From Clostridium disporicum (GTDB lineage Bacteria > Bacillota > Clostridia > Clostridiales > Clostridiaceae): a stretch of DNA of 64,000 bases. Below the pieces are notes generated by a model. The model was not told the origin of the DNA. It saw nothing but the letters and a program-made list of their open reading frames with translations, and ran no database searches. The stretch lies in NCBI RefSeq assembly GCF_001405015.1, contig NZ_CYZX01000010.1:1-64000 (forward strand), read 5' to 3'. Each line of letters opens with the position of its first letter. Position 1 is the stretch's first letter. Below are positions 51,264-59,429 of this stretch, one piece after another. The position numbers and the translations under genes were made by a program.

Positions 51264-52004
51264 TTATTTATTAGGATATCGTAAATAGTAATTATATAAT
51301 CTTTTTCCTATTAATTCAATTATATACAAAACCGGAACTTGAGTACTTATATCATAGTCTTCAACTTTTGCTCGTTGAATATAATAACTTAAATTTATAT
51401 CTGACATCTTAGCCAAAGTACAATTTTCATTATTAGTTATACTAACAATTGAACTTTTTTCTTTTTTCAACTTATTAACATGATCTATAACTGTTGGTGT
51501 TTCACCTGATACAGAAAATACAATTGCTACACTATTTTTATAATGTTTACACTTTGTCGGATAAAAAGGATCATCTAAATAAATAGCAAATTTACCTACT
51601 GATGATAAATATCTTGCTGCGTACTTAGCTAATATTCCTGAACCCCCTATTCCAACAAATACTACGCTCTCAGCCCCACTAACAATTTCACAAATTTGTT
51701 TTATTTTATTCTTGAAATCTTCTGTCTCTGTTTTCTTTAAAAAGTCAATTAGCATAGCTGTATTATCAGTTAATTGATTACTTTTTCCGTTTTCTATGTA
51801 TAGCTTTAGCTTAACCTTAAATTCTGAAAATCCATCGCAATTTAACTTTTTACAAAATCTTAAAATTGTAGTAGTAGAAACATGGGCTTCATTTGCTAAT
51901 TCTCTAATTCTCATATAAATAACTTTTTCACTATTTTTTATTATATAGCTATATAGAGATAATTCTAATTCATTTAAACTTTGAATCTTATCGTGACTAA
52001 ACAT
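51264..52004 (-). CDS. RpiR/MurR-family transcriptional regulator
   Basis: A 246-residue regulator. An N-terminal RpiR helix-turn-helix lies at about 1-75 (IRELANEAHVSTTTILRFCKKLNCDGFSEFK). A SIS sugar-phosphate-binding domain follows at about 105-230 (SVVFVGIGGSGILAKYAARYLS and AIVFSVSGETPTVIDH). It would sense a phosphorylated sugar and control the neighbouring PTS and phospho-beta-glucosidase genes. It is a separate unit between the two bgl operons with its own terminator. Confidence 0.9.
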   Translation of the reverse strand: MFSHDKIQSLNELELSLYSYIIKNSEKVIYMRIRELANEAHVSTTTILRFCKKLNCDGFSEFKVKLKLYIENGKSNQLTDNTAMLIDFLKKTETEDFKNKIKQICEIVSGAESVVFVGIGGSGILAKYAARYLSSVGKFAIYLDDPFYPTKCKHYKNSVAIVFSVSGETPTVIDHVNKLKKEKSSIVSITNNENCTLAKMSDINLSYYIQRAKVEDYDISTQVPVLYIIELIGKRLYNYYLRYPNK

Positions 52005-52148
52005 ACTTCTACTTCCCCTTTTTTCTTTAGCGTACTTTTTATATTATTGTAATATAATTTTGTTTTTTTGGAAAATACTTATAATAAAAAATCTTATTTA
52101 TATATTACCCAATATTTATGTGTATATTAATATTATAATTTTTAAGAA

Positions 52149-52191
52149 AAAATGACAAGTACTAGGAAATTCTTCCTAATTACTTGTCATA
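52149..52191 (-). terminator. terminator after the second phospho-beta-glucosidase
   Basis: ATGACAAGTA-CTAGGAA and TTCCTAATTACTTGTCAT pair around a 4-nt loop (52152-52190), followed on the minus strand by T residues. Confidence 0.82.
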
Positions 52192-52204
52192 TCTTTTTTA
52201 TATT

Positions 52205-53611
52205 TTATAGTTCTTCGCCTCTAGTCTCAATTATTTCCTTATACCAGTGGAAAGATGCTTTTTTCTTTCTTTCAAGGTTATTTTTATGGTCTACATATAT
52301 AAATCCATATTGTTTCTTATATCCATTTAACCAGCTTAATAAATCTATAACTGACCAAGCATAATATCCCTTCATATTTATTCCTTCTTGAATAGCCATC
52401 TTAACAGCTCTTAAATGCTCTTCAATATATTTTATTCTTGGAATATCTACTATTTCATCTTCAATTATTGGATCTTCATCCCCTAATCCATTTTCAGTGA
52501 TGTACATCTTAACATCACCGTATCTTTCTTTAAGAAGTCTTAATCCATCTAAGAAACCTTCTGGTGATATTTCCCATCCCCATTTAGTATACTTTTTATC
52601 TTCCATCATAACAGTTTTATAAACGCCATCAAATGAAGGATTTCCTGGAGCTCCTGTTGAATTTTCTCTTGTTCTCTCTACATCTTCTTCTACATCATTT
52701 TTCATAATTCTTTGAGGTTGATAGTAGTTTAATCCTATAAAATCGTTCTTATCAGCAGAGCTCTTAATTACTGCTAATTCTTCTTCTGTCCAATCTGGAG
52801 TAAAGCCTAACTTTTCAATATACTTTACAACATACTCAGGATATTCACCCTTTAATATTGGATCATAGTACCAGTGCATGTCTACTTCTCTAGCATGCAT
52901 AGTAGCTTTTATATTTTCTGGGTTTTCATCAATACTAAATGCTGGTGAGAATACATGAGTTATACCTATTTCTCCATATTGTTTTAAGCTCTTATATAAT
53001 TCAATTGATCTAGCATGAGCTGTAAATACATTATGTGTAGCTTGGAAATATTTCTTGACATCTCCAACTATTGCTGGTGGATGAGCTCCTGCTAAGTATC
53101 CTAATCCACAGAATACTACAGTTTCATTAAATGTAATCCAATGTTTAACTCTATCTCCAAAAGCCTTGAAACATACTTCTGCATATTTAACAAATGCATC
53201 TACTGTTTCTTTATTTGTCCATCCACCTTTTTCTTCTAAAACTTGTGGTAAATCCCAATGATATAATGTTACAAAAGGAACTATTCCATATTTTAAACAT
53301 TCATTAATTACATTATTATAGAATTCTAATCCTTTTTCATTTACTTCTCCAACTCCATTTGGAATTATTCTTGGCCAAGAAATTGAAAATCTATAAGATT
53401 CTAATCCCATTTCTGCCATAAGTTTTATATCTTCTTTATATCTATGATAGTGATCTACTGCTACATCACCATTTGTTCCTTCAAAAGTTTTTCCTGGTAT
53501 CTTAGAGAAAACATCCCAGTTAGAAAGGCCTTTTCCGTCTTCATTCCATGCTCCTTCAACCTGATATGATGCTGATGCTGCTCCAAATAAAAAGTCCTTT
53601 GGAAATTTCAT
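52205..53611 (-). CDS. GH1 6-phospho-beta-glucosidase (second)
   Basis: A 468-residue GH1 enzyme, about half identical by eye to the first. The acid/base is in TFNETVV and the nucleophile in YITENGLG. The C-terminal DLLSWLNGYKKQYGFIYVD again has the Ser and Lys/Tyr combination expected for 6-phospho substrates. Having two such enzymes suggests a range of beta-linked disaccharides or aryl glucosides. It lies 91 bp below a 78-residue gene, likely in one transcript, and ends in a strong terminator. Confidence 0.92.
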   Translation of the reverse strand: MKFPKDFLFGAASASYQVEGAWNEDGKGLSNWDVFSKIPGKTFEGTNGDVAVDHYHRYKEDIKLMAEMGLESYRFSISWPRIIPNGVGEVNEKGLEFYNNVINECLKYGIVPFVTLYHWDLPQVLEEKGGWTNKETVDAFVKYAEVCFKAFGDRVKHWITFNETVVFCGLGYLAGAHPPAIVGDVKKYFQATHNVFTAHARSIELYKSLKQYGEIGITHVFSPAFSIDENPENIKATMHAREVDMHWYYDPILKGEYPEYVVKYIEKLGFTPDWTEEELAVIKSSADKNDFIGLNYYQPQRIMKNDVEEDVERTRENSTGAPGNPSFDGVYKTVMMEDKKYTKWGWEISPEGFLDGLRLLKERYGDVKMYITENGLGDEDPIIEDEIVDIPRIKYIEEHLRAVKMAIQEGINMKGYYAWSVIDLLSWLNGYKKQYGFIYVDHKNNLERKKKASFHWYKEIIETRGEEL

Positions 53612-53702
53612 TTTACTCTCTCCCTTGTTTCTTATTTTTTTACTACTTCATTTTATTGCTTTAATTCTTACTATATATACTTGTCCTAAATTAGGATATT
53701 AA

Positions 53703-53939
53703 CTATTTTACATGTATTGTGTAATAAAGTGCACTTGCATATTTTGATTTAGTCTTAAATGATGTCTTTAAATGACCTTCAAGTTCTGATTTTTCTAAAT
53801 CTGACTCTGCAGTATAAACAACCTTTATTCTATTAGAACCGTCTTTTAAAGTTAATTTAACTTTATCATCTTCATAGTTATCAAAAAACTCTCTTATGAA
53901 CTTCATTTGAGCTCCATTCATTTCTATTGTATACGTCAT
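53703..53939 (-). CDS. conserved-looking 78-residue protein of unknown function
   Basis: A small soluble protein with alternating charged beta-like segments (KVKLTLKDGSNRIKVVYTAES) and a C-terminal KYASALYYTIHVK. It has no membrane helix or cysteine. It sits behind the promoter at 53985-54013 that shares its upstream block with the bgl-PTS unit, and ahead of the second phospho-beta-glucosidase. That context suggests a beta-glucoside-linked role, but the family is not recognised. Confidence 0.55.
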   Translation of the reverse strand: MTYTIEMNGAQMKFIREFFDNYEDDKVKLTLKDGSNRIKVVYTAESDLEKSELEGHLKTSFKTKSKYASALYYTIHVK

Positions 53940-53984
53940 AAATAATCACACCTTTTTTCTATTTTATTTCTTTTATTTGATTAC

Positions 53985-54013
53985 ATTGTACAACTAAACG
54001 CATAAAATTGTAA
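53985..54013 (-). promoter_or_regulatory. promoter of the 78-residue gene and probably bgl 2
   Basis: On the minus strand -35 TTACAA (54013-54008) and -10 TACAAT (53990-53985) are 17 bp apart, as in the bgl-PTS promoter. The start codon is 46 bp below the -10. Confidence 0.62.
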
Positions 54014-54083
54014 TAGTTTTCAAAGATAATAAAACAAATACCTACTTTTTAAAATTTGTTTCTTATTTGTAACATATTGTTTC
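54004..54083. promoter_or_regulatory. shared upstream regulatory block, copy 2
   Basis: Closely similar to 51052-51131 over about 80 bp, including TTTTCAA, TTTAAAATTTGTT and TTTGTAACA followed by TTGTTT. It would place both promoters under one regulator. The second copy of the palindrome is degenerate. Confidence 0.55.
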
Positions 54084-54101
54084 ATACATCTCTAGTAAAT
54101 A

Positions 54102-54136
54102 AAAAAAATAAGCTAATATGTATCAGCTTATTTTTC
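54102..54136 (-). terminator. terminator of recQ
   Basis: AAAAATAAGCT / AGCTTATTTTT (about 54104-54114, 54125-54135) with a 10-nt loop, followed on the minus strand by A/T-rich sequence. It lies just below the recQ stop. Confidence 0.8.
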
Positions 54137-54140
54137 TAAG

Positions 54141-56297
54141 TTATATATTGTTATTCATAATGAATTTCTTTAAAATTACGGCCTTTATTGCATTATAAGT
54201 TATGTTTTCAGGGACTCTTTCTTTTATTGGCTTTAAAGTATTTGCCCCTACTTCTTCTATAGCTTTATCAATAATAGCTTCTTCTTCATCTGTAAAAAAA
54301 TCACTAAAGTTTATATCAAACCCCAAGTCATTATTATCAGCTAAGTATTGTTCTATATGATTAAATATAGTTTGAATAGTAATACCTCTTTCCTTAGCTA
54401 CATCCTCAAAACTTATATTTTTTCTTAACATATTAACAGTTGTAACATAAGATTTTTCTTTTATATCACCTTTACTCTTTGTCTCTCTTACTTCTTTAGT
54501 TGTAGTATTAAATACAAAGTTTACGTTAATATTATTTTCATTTATATATTTTCTTATAGCTTCCATAAATATTTCGCCATACTTTTCAAGCTTAGCTTTA
54601 CCAACTCCACTAATATCTAAGAATTGTTCTTCTGTTATTGGCATTCTTGTACTAAACTCTTTTAATGTATTATCACCAAATATAATATATGGAGGTATTT
54701 TCTCTTCTGACGCTATCTCCATTCTTATAATTCTCAATATATTAAACAATTCATTATTTTTAGATACTGTTTTCTTAACATTAATTTGTCTTACAAATAC
54801 TTGTCTTTGACCTTTAACTATTTCTACAGACTTATTGTTTAAAGTAACTACAGGGTACTCTCCCCTATAATTAAGATATCCATGAGATATTAATATATTT
54901 ATAAATTCAGATAATTTATCTTTAGTGTAATTTTTCATTATATTATAAGTAGATAATTTATCTAACCCTAATTCAATAACCTTCTTATTTGTAGAACCTC
55001 TAAGAACATCCACAATCATACCTATTCCATATTTTTGTCCCATTCTATAAGCACATGAAATAACTTTTTGAGCATCTTCTGTTTTATCAACTAACTCACC
55101 TTGAGCTTCACAATTGCTGCAATTATTACAATCTTCCTCAACTTCTTCTCCAAAATATTTTAAGATAAATTTTCTATAACATTCTTGGCTATATACAAAA
55201 TTAATCATCGTTTGTAATTTTGAAAGCTCATTCTCTTTTCTTACAGGATCCACAGTTCCAGCATCTATAATATATCTTTGAGTCTGAACATCTGATGGAG
55301 AAAATAACATTATACACTCACTGTTTTCTCCGTCTCTTCCAGCTCTACCTATCTCTTGATAATAGCCTTCAATATTTTTAGGCATATTATAGTGAATTAC
55401 ATATCTTATATTAGGTTTATCTATTCCCATTCCGAAGGCATTAGTAGCTATTATAATCTTTGATTTATCATATATAAAATCTTCTTGTGCTCTTTTTCTT
55501 TCTTCATCTCCTAATCCAGCATGATACTTTTCAACATCTATACCCTTTTGAATTAGGAAGCTATGAAGGTTATCAACCTCTTTTCTAGTCGCACAATATA
55601 TAATACCTGATTCATCTTTATTTTTTTCTATATAATCTAATAAATAATTTTTTCTAATTACACCCTTTTCAACTACTATCTTTAAATTTTCTCTATCAAA
55701 GCCTGATATAAAAATCTTTGGATTTTTAAGAGTTAATTTTTCTATTATATCTCTTCTTACTTCTTCTGTAGCAGTAGCTGTAAATGCTGTTACTATAGGC
55801 CTTTTAGTTAGTAATGAAATAAATCTACTAATTCTCCTATAGCTAACTCTAAAATCATGTCCCCATTGTGATACGCAATGAGCTTCATCTATTGCAATTT
55901 GAGATATTTCTATCTGCGTTATCAAAGTTAAAAATTCATTAGACTCTAATCTTTCTGGTGCTACATATAATATCTTTATTTCTCCATTTTTAACTTTTCC
56001 TAATATATCATTTATTTCTAAATTACTTAATGATGAATTTATATACGCAGACTGTATCCCTATGTTATTTATACTATCTACTTGGTCTTTCATTAATGAA
56101 ATAAGAGGTGATATTACTAATGTTATACCATCTAAAAGCATAGCTGGTACCTGATAGCATATAGATTTACCTCCACCAGTTGGCATTATTGTCAATACAT
56201 CATTACCTTTTAGTATTTCACTAATAATTTCTTCTTGCTTTCCTCTAAAGGAGTTATATCCATAATACTTTTTTAATATCTCTAAAGCTTTCTCCAT
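54141..56297 (-). CDS. recQ: ATP-dependent DNA helicase RecQ
   Basis: A 718-residue 3'-5' helicase. Helicase motifs include TIMPTGGGKSICYQVPA (I), IDEAHCVSQWGHDFR (II, DEAH plus RecQ loop), FTATAT (III) and QEIGRAGRDG (VI). The zinc domain has the cysteines of CYRKF and CNNCSNC. An HRDC domain follows near 530-600 (ISGVGKAKLEKYGE). The C-terminal tail of 110 residues is extra relative to E. coli RecQ and helical. The ATG at 56297 follows GGAGATAGC. It acts in recombination and fork repair. Confidence 0.94.
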   Translation of the reverse strand: MEKALEILKKYYGYNSFRGKQEEIISEILKGNDVLTIMPTGGGKSICYQVPAMLLDGITLVISPLISLMKDQVDSINNIGIQSAYINSSLSNLEINDILGKVKNGEIKILYVAPERLESNEFLTLITQIEISQIAIDEAHCVSQWGHDFRVSYRRISRFISLLTKRPIVTAFTATATEEVRRDIIEKLTLKNPKIFISGFDRENLKIVVEKGVIRKNYLLDYIEKNKDESGIIYCATRKEVDNLHSFLIQKGIDVEKYHAGLGDEERKRAQEDFIYDKSKIIIATNAFGMGIDKPNIRYVIHYNMPKNIEGYYQEIGRAGRDGENSECIMLFSPSDVQTQRYIIDAGTVDPVRKENELSKLQTMINFVYSQECYRKFILKYFGEEVEEDCNNCSNCEAQGELVDKTEDAQKVISCAYRMGQKYGIGMIVDVLRGSTNKKVIELGLDKLSTYNIMKNYTKDKLSEFINILISHGYLNYRGEYPVVTLNNKSVEIVKGQRQVFVRQINVKKTVSKNNELFNILRIIRMEIASEEKIPPYIIFGDNTLKEFSTRMPITEEQFLDISGVGKAKLEKYGEIFMEAIRKYINENNINVNFVFNTTTKEVRETKSKGDIKEKSYVTTVNMLRKNISFEDVAKERGITIQTIFNHIEQYLADNNDLGFDINFSDFFTDEEEAIIDKAIEEVGANTLKPIKERVPENITYNAIKAVILKKFIMNNNI

Positions 56298-56454
56298 AGC
56301 TATCTCCAATCTATAATCTTTACCTCTTAATTCTATACATAATTTTTATTTTAAAACACTTATATTATATTTTTATAGTGTAATTTACAATAACAAAATT
56401 AACATTTTTATTGTCAGTCACATTCATCTAGCTAAATTTAAATTTAGAGCTTTA

Positions 56455-56490
56455 CGCAAAAAAACTAGCAAGCTTCGCTTACTAGTTTCT
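56455..56490 (-). terminator. terminator of tRNA-Trp (second copy)
   Basis: AAACTAGCAAGC-TTC-GCTTACTAGTTT forms a long stem with one mismatch and a T-run on the minus strand, just below the tRNA 3' end. Confidence 0.82.
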
Positions 56491-56493
56491 ATT

Positions 56494-56568
56494 TGGCAGG
56501 GGCAGTAGGATTTGAACCCACAACCAATGGTTTTGGAGACCACTACTCTACCGTTGAGCCATACCCCT
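56494..56568 (-). tRNA. tRNA-Trp (CCA anticodon), second copy
   Basis: Identical in all 75 bases, including the encoded CCA, to the copy at 47156-47230. Folding and anticodon are the same. Its flanks differ, so the duplication covers little beyond the gene. Confidence 0.97.
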
Positions 56569-56672
56569 AAGACATAAGTTATTATATAATATATTTTTAT
56601 TAAAATCAACATTTTTTATAGTATTTTTTTATAATTCTTTTCTTTTTTCACCTTTTTGGATAAAATAAAAGA

Positions 56673-56750
56673 TAGTTAATAATTAAGAGTTAAAAGTTAA
56701 GAGTTAAAAATTTATTATAGTTAAGTTTATTGCTCTCTTACTATTAACTA
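56673..56750. repeat. AT-rich palindromic intergenic module 3
   Basis: TAGTTAATAATTAAGAG at the left faces CTCTTACTATTAACTA at the right. Between are repeated AGTTAAAAGTTAAGAG units. It lies upstream of tsaE. It resembles the modules at 14322, 19639 and 58389. Confidence 0.55.
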
Positions 56751-56768
56751 TATACTGGAGGATTTTTT

Positions 56769-57230
56769 ATGATTTTTTCTGTTAATAGCGTTGATCAAAC
56801 TACTGCTATTGGATTAGAGTTAGGTAAGATTTTAAAATCAGGTGATATAGTATGTTTAACCGGTGATTTAGGAACTGGTAAAACTCACATAACTAAAGGT
56901 ATAGCTAAAGGTTTAGGAATTGATGACCATATTACTAGTCCTACATTTACTATAGTAAATGAATATGATTCTGGAAGATTAAAATTTTATCACTTTGACG
57001 TTTATAGAGTATCTGATCCTGACGAGATATATGCTATAGGTTTTGATGATTATATATTTTCAGATGGTGTTTCAGTAATCGAATGGGCTAATTATATAGA
57101 AGATATTTTACCTAATGAATATCTACATATTCATATAGAAAAAGACTTAGATAAAGGTGAAAACTTTAGAAATATTACATTAAAGCCATATGGCGAAAGA
57201 TATGATTACATAAAGGAGTTAAAAATATGA
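56769..57230 (+). CDS. tsaE: tRNA t6A biosynthesis ATPase TsaE
   Basis: A 153-residue ATPase required with TsaB and TsaD for N6-threonylcarbamoyladenosine at tRNA position 37. Walker A is GDLGTGKTHITKG. The block SPTFTIVNEY and the HFDVYRVSDPDE that follows are characteristic. The gene overlaps tsaB by 4 bp (ATGA) and follows GGAGG. Together with tsaB and rimI it forms the standard Firmicutes triad. Confidence 0.95.
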   Translation: MIFSVNSVDQTTAIGLELGKILKSGDIVCLTGDLGTGKTHITKGIAKGLGIDDHITSPTFTIVNEYDSGRLKFYHFDVYRVSDPDEIYAIGFDDYIFSDGVSVIEWANYIEDILPNEYLHIHIEKDLDKGENFRNITLKPYGERYDYIKELKI

Positions 57231-57943
57231 TAGTTTTAAGTATGGATTCTTCATCCTTGGTAACAACTGTTGCTCTTCTTAGAGATGAACATGTACTAGG
57301 TGAATTTACTATTAATTTTAAAAGAGAACATTCTGTTATTTTAATGGAAAAAGTAGAAGAACTTCTTAAGGATTGCGAAGTTGATATAAATGATGTTGAT
57401 GGGTTTGTAGTATCAAAAGGTCCTGGTTCATTTACAGGATTAAGAATTGGCATGGCTACTGTAAAAGGGTTAAGCATGGGAAGTAATAAACCTTATGTTA
57501 GCATTTCTAGTTTAGATGCTTTAGCATATTCTCTTATAAACTTCGATGGACTTATATGTCCAATCATGGATGCATTGAGAGATAGTGTATTTACTTGCAT
57601 TTACAAAAATGTCGATGGCAAATTAACTAAAGTTATAGATTATTCTGCTCTTTCTTTAGAAGAGTTAGCTACTGAAATAAACTCTAAAGGAGAAAAAGTT
57701 ATATTTACTGGTGATGGTGTTTATAAACACAAAGATTATTTAAAAGAAAATATTCCTAATGCTATATTTGCACCAAATCACTTAAATATTATAAAAGCTT
57801 CTTCACTTGGAGAACTTGGAATGATTGAATTAAAGAATGGAAACTTTGATGATAAGAATTCAGCTCCTCTTTACTTAAAGAAACCTCAAGCAGTAAGAGA
57901 ATTAGAACAAAGGTTGGCTATGAAAAATGAAAATAGATTATAA
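57227..57943 (+). CDS. tsaB: tRNA t6A biosynthesis protein TsaB
   Basis: A 238-residue ASKHA-fold scaffold that dimerises with TsaD. The N-terminal VLSMDSSSLVTTVAL and the loop VVSKGPGSFTGLRIGMATVKGL are conserved. It has no catalytic metal site, as expected for TsaB. Start overlaps tsaE and its end overlaps rimI by 17 bp, so the three genes are translationally coupled. tsaD is not in the window. Confidence 0.95.
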   Translation: MIVLSMDSSSLVTTVALLRDEHVLGEFTINFKREHSVILMEKVEELLKDCEVDINDVDGFVVSKGPGSFTGLRIGMATVKGLSMGSNKPYVSISSLDALAYSLINFDGLICPIMDALRDSVFTCIYKNVDGKLTKVIDYSALSLEELATEINSKGEKVIFTGDGVYKHKDYLKENIPNAIFAPNHLNIIKASSLGELGMIELKNGNFDDKNSAPLYLKKPQAVRELEQRLAMKNENRL

Positions 57944-58376
57944 ACTCATGGATAGTTCTCATATTAATGGTGTTTTTGAATTAAGCAAAATATGTTTTAA
58001 CGTTCCTTGGAGCTTAGATTCTATAACTTATGAAATAGAAAACCCATTAGCAAAATATGTAATTGCCGAAGATTTATCCACAAAGGAAGTAATTGGTTAT
58101 GCAGGTGTGTGGATAGTTGCTGGCGAAGGTGATATTACTAATATAGCTGTTAATCCATCTTATAGAAAAAAAGGAATAGCTTCTAATCTCTTAATAAAGC
58201 TTTTGGAAGTTTGTAAAGAACATAATTGTACAGATATAACATTAGAAGTGAGAACATCTAATATAGCTGCTCAAAATCTTTATAAAAAGTTTAATTTTAA
58301 AGAAGAAGGTATAAGAAAAAAGTATTATTCTGATAACGGAGAAGATGCTATTATAATGTGGAAAAGAGATAATTAA
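57927..58376 (+). CDS. rimI: RimI-type GNAT acetyltransferase
   Basis: A 149-residue GNAT enzyme. The acetyl-CoA loop is RKKGIASNLLIKLLEVC, and the beta-strand VNPSYRKKG precedes it. TLEVRTSNIAAQNLYKKFNF is the RimI-specific tail of the fold. RimI acetylates the N-terminus of ribosomal protein S18 in E. coli. It overlaps tsaB by 17 bp, the usual tsaE-tsaB-rimI order. Confidence 0.93.
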   Translation: MKIDYKLMDSSHINGVFELSKICFNVPWSLDSITYEIENPLAKYVIAEDLSTKEVIGYAGVWIVAGEGDITNIAVNPSYRKKGIASNLLIKLLEVCKEHNCTDITLEVRTSNIAAQNLYKKFNFKEEGIRKKYYSDNGEDAIIMWKRDN

Positions 58377-58388
58377 CCACAAATAACG

Positions 58389-58455
58389 AATGGCAAATGA
58401 CAAATTAAAGTAGAAACTTCTACGAGGTTTCAAAAATAATTTGCCATTTGCCATT
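58389..58455. repeat. palindromic intergenic module 4 (AATGGCAAAT arms)
   Basis: AATGGCAAATGACAAATTA (58389-58407) pairs with TAATTTGCCATTTGCCATT (58437-58455) with one mismatch. In the middle is the hairpin GTAGAA-AC-TTCTAC (58410-58423). It lies between convergent rimI and ribU, where it may also serve as a terminator. Confidence 0.7.
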
Positions 58456-58471
58456 TTTACTTTATCATTTA

Positions 58472-59059
58472 CTAAGCTATTTGTTTTTTGCTTTTTCCAA
58501 AGTTACTATCAACCTTGAATATTGCAACAGATACCTTTTTATATAAAAGATATGTTATTACTGATACTATTAGAGCTTTTACTCCATTGAAAGGTAATAG
58601 CCCTACCGTAATATATTTACTTAATTCCGCTGGATTCATTTGCATTCCATATGCAGGTAATAATAAATATACATTTGCTACAATTCCTAGTACTTCCATA
58701 ACAAGCCCACCAACTATCATACCGATAATAGCTGTTTTCTTACTCTTGTTTCTATTATAAATCCACGCTGCCGGAACAACTAAAGCTAACCCAACAATAA
58801 TATTTGCTAATTCTCCAATAAACCCTGTTTGTGTTCCCTTAACTAGGAATCTCAATAATACCTTTAAGATAACTATAGCTCCACCAGCTACTGGACCATA
58901 AGCAAATCCACCCATTAAAGCTGGAACTTCACTTAAATCAATTTTTAACCATGGGAATAATGGTATTATTGGAAAATCGAAATACATTAATACAACAGCA
59001 ATAGCCACCAGCAAAGAAATTTTAATCATTTTGTTTACATTTTTGTTTGAATTATTCAT
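58472..59059 (-). CDS. ribU: riboflavin ECF transporter S component RibU
   Basis: A 195-residue membrane protein with about six helices. The region DFPIIPLFPWLKIDLSEVPALMGGFAYGPVAG is the RibU signature that lines the riboflavin site. It binds riboflavin and works with the shared ECF energy module encoded elsewhere. Control by the FMN riboswitch upstream confirms the assignment. AGGAGAG precedes the ATG. Confidence 0.95.
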   Translation of the reverse strand: MNNSNKNVNKMIKISLLVAIAVVLMYFDFPIIPLFPWLKIDLSEVPALMGGFAYGPVAGGAIVILKVLLRFLVKGTQTGFIGELANIIVGLALVVPAAWIYNRNKSKKTAIIGMIVGGLVMEVLGIVANVYLLLPAYGMQMNPAELSKYITVGLLPFNGVKALIVSVITYLLYKKVSVAIFKVDSNFGKSKKQIA

Positions 59060-59154
59060 TTTACTCTCCTCCCAAAAGTTATCCTCTGGGGTAATTTGTT
59101 AGAATTCAAATTGCTTGTCTTATCTATATTTTGCTTAAATTAAAATTTTTAATA

Positions 59155-59186
59155 CATAAAAACCCTGATGAAAATTCACCAGGGCA
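59155..59186 (-). terminator. intrinsic terminator of the FMN riboswitch
   Basis: On the minus strand CCCTGGTGAATTTTCATCAGGG forms a stem followed by TTTTTATG. It lies between the aptamer and ribU and is the probable off-state terminator when FMN is bound. Confidence 0.82.
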
Positions 59187-59245
59187 TAAAAAAACAAGCT
59201 AATTAGATTAAATGCAAAAATAGCATCAATTTTTCTAACTTACTA

Positions 59246-59354
59246 CCTTCTTTCATCCAGACTTTACTGTCGGCTTCGGAGTTTCACCGAATCATACTCT
59301 TTCGAGCTCGCGGGCTATACCGCCGGTAGGGAATTACACCCTGCCCTGAAGATA
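59246..59354 (-). ncRNA. FMN riboswitch (RFN element)
   Basis: On the minus strand the conserved order is ATCTTCAGGGCAGGGTG, AATTCCCTACCGGCGGTAT, AGCCCGCGAGC, then ACTCCGAAGCCGACAGTAAA and GTCTGGATGAAAGAAG. These are the canonical conserved boxes of the RFN aptamer. With the downstream terminator it should repress ribU when FMN is plentiful. Confidence 0.97.
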
Positions 59355-59429
59355 ATTTTATTAAATTATTATTTCACTTATATTATATTCTCTCATATTA
59401 CTATTTTCAATAGTTTTTTCAATTTTTTT

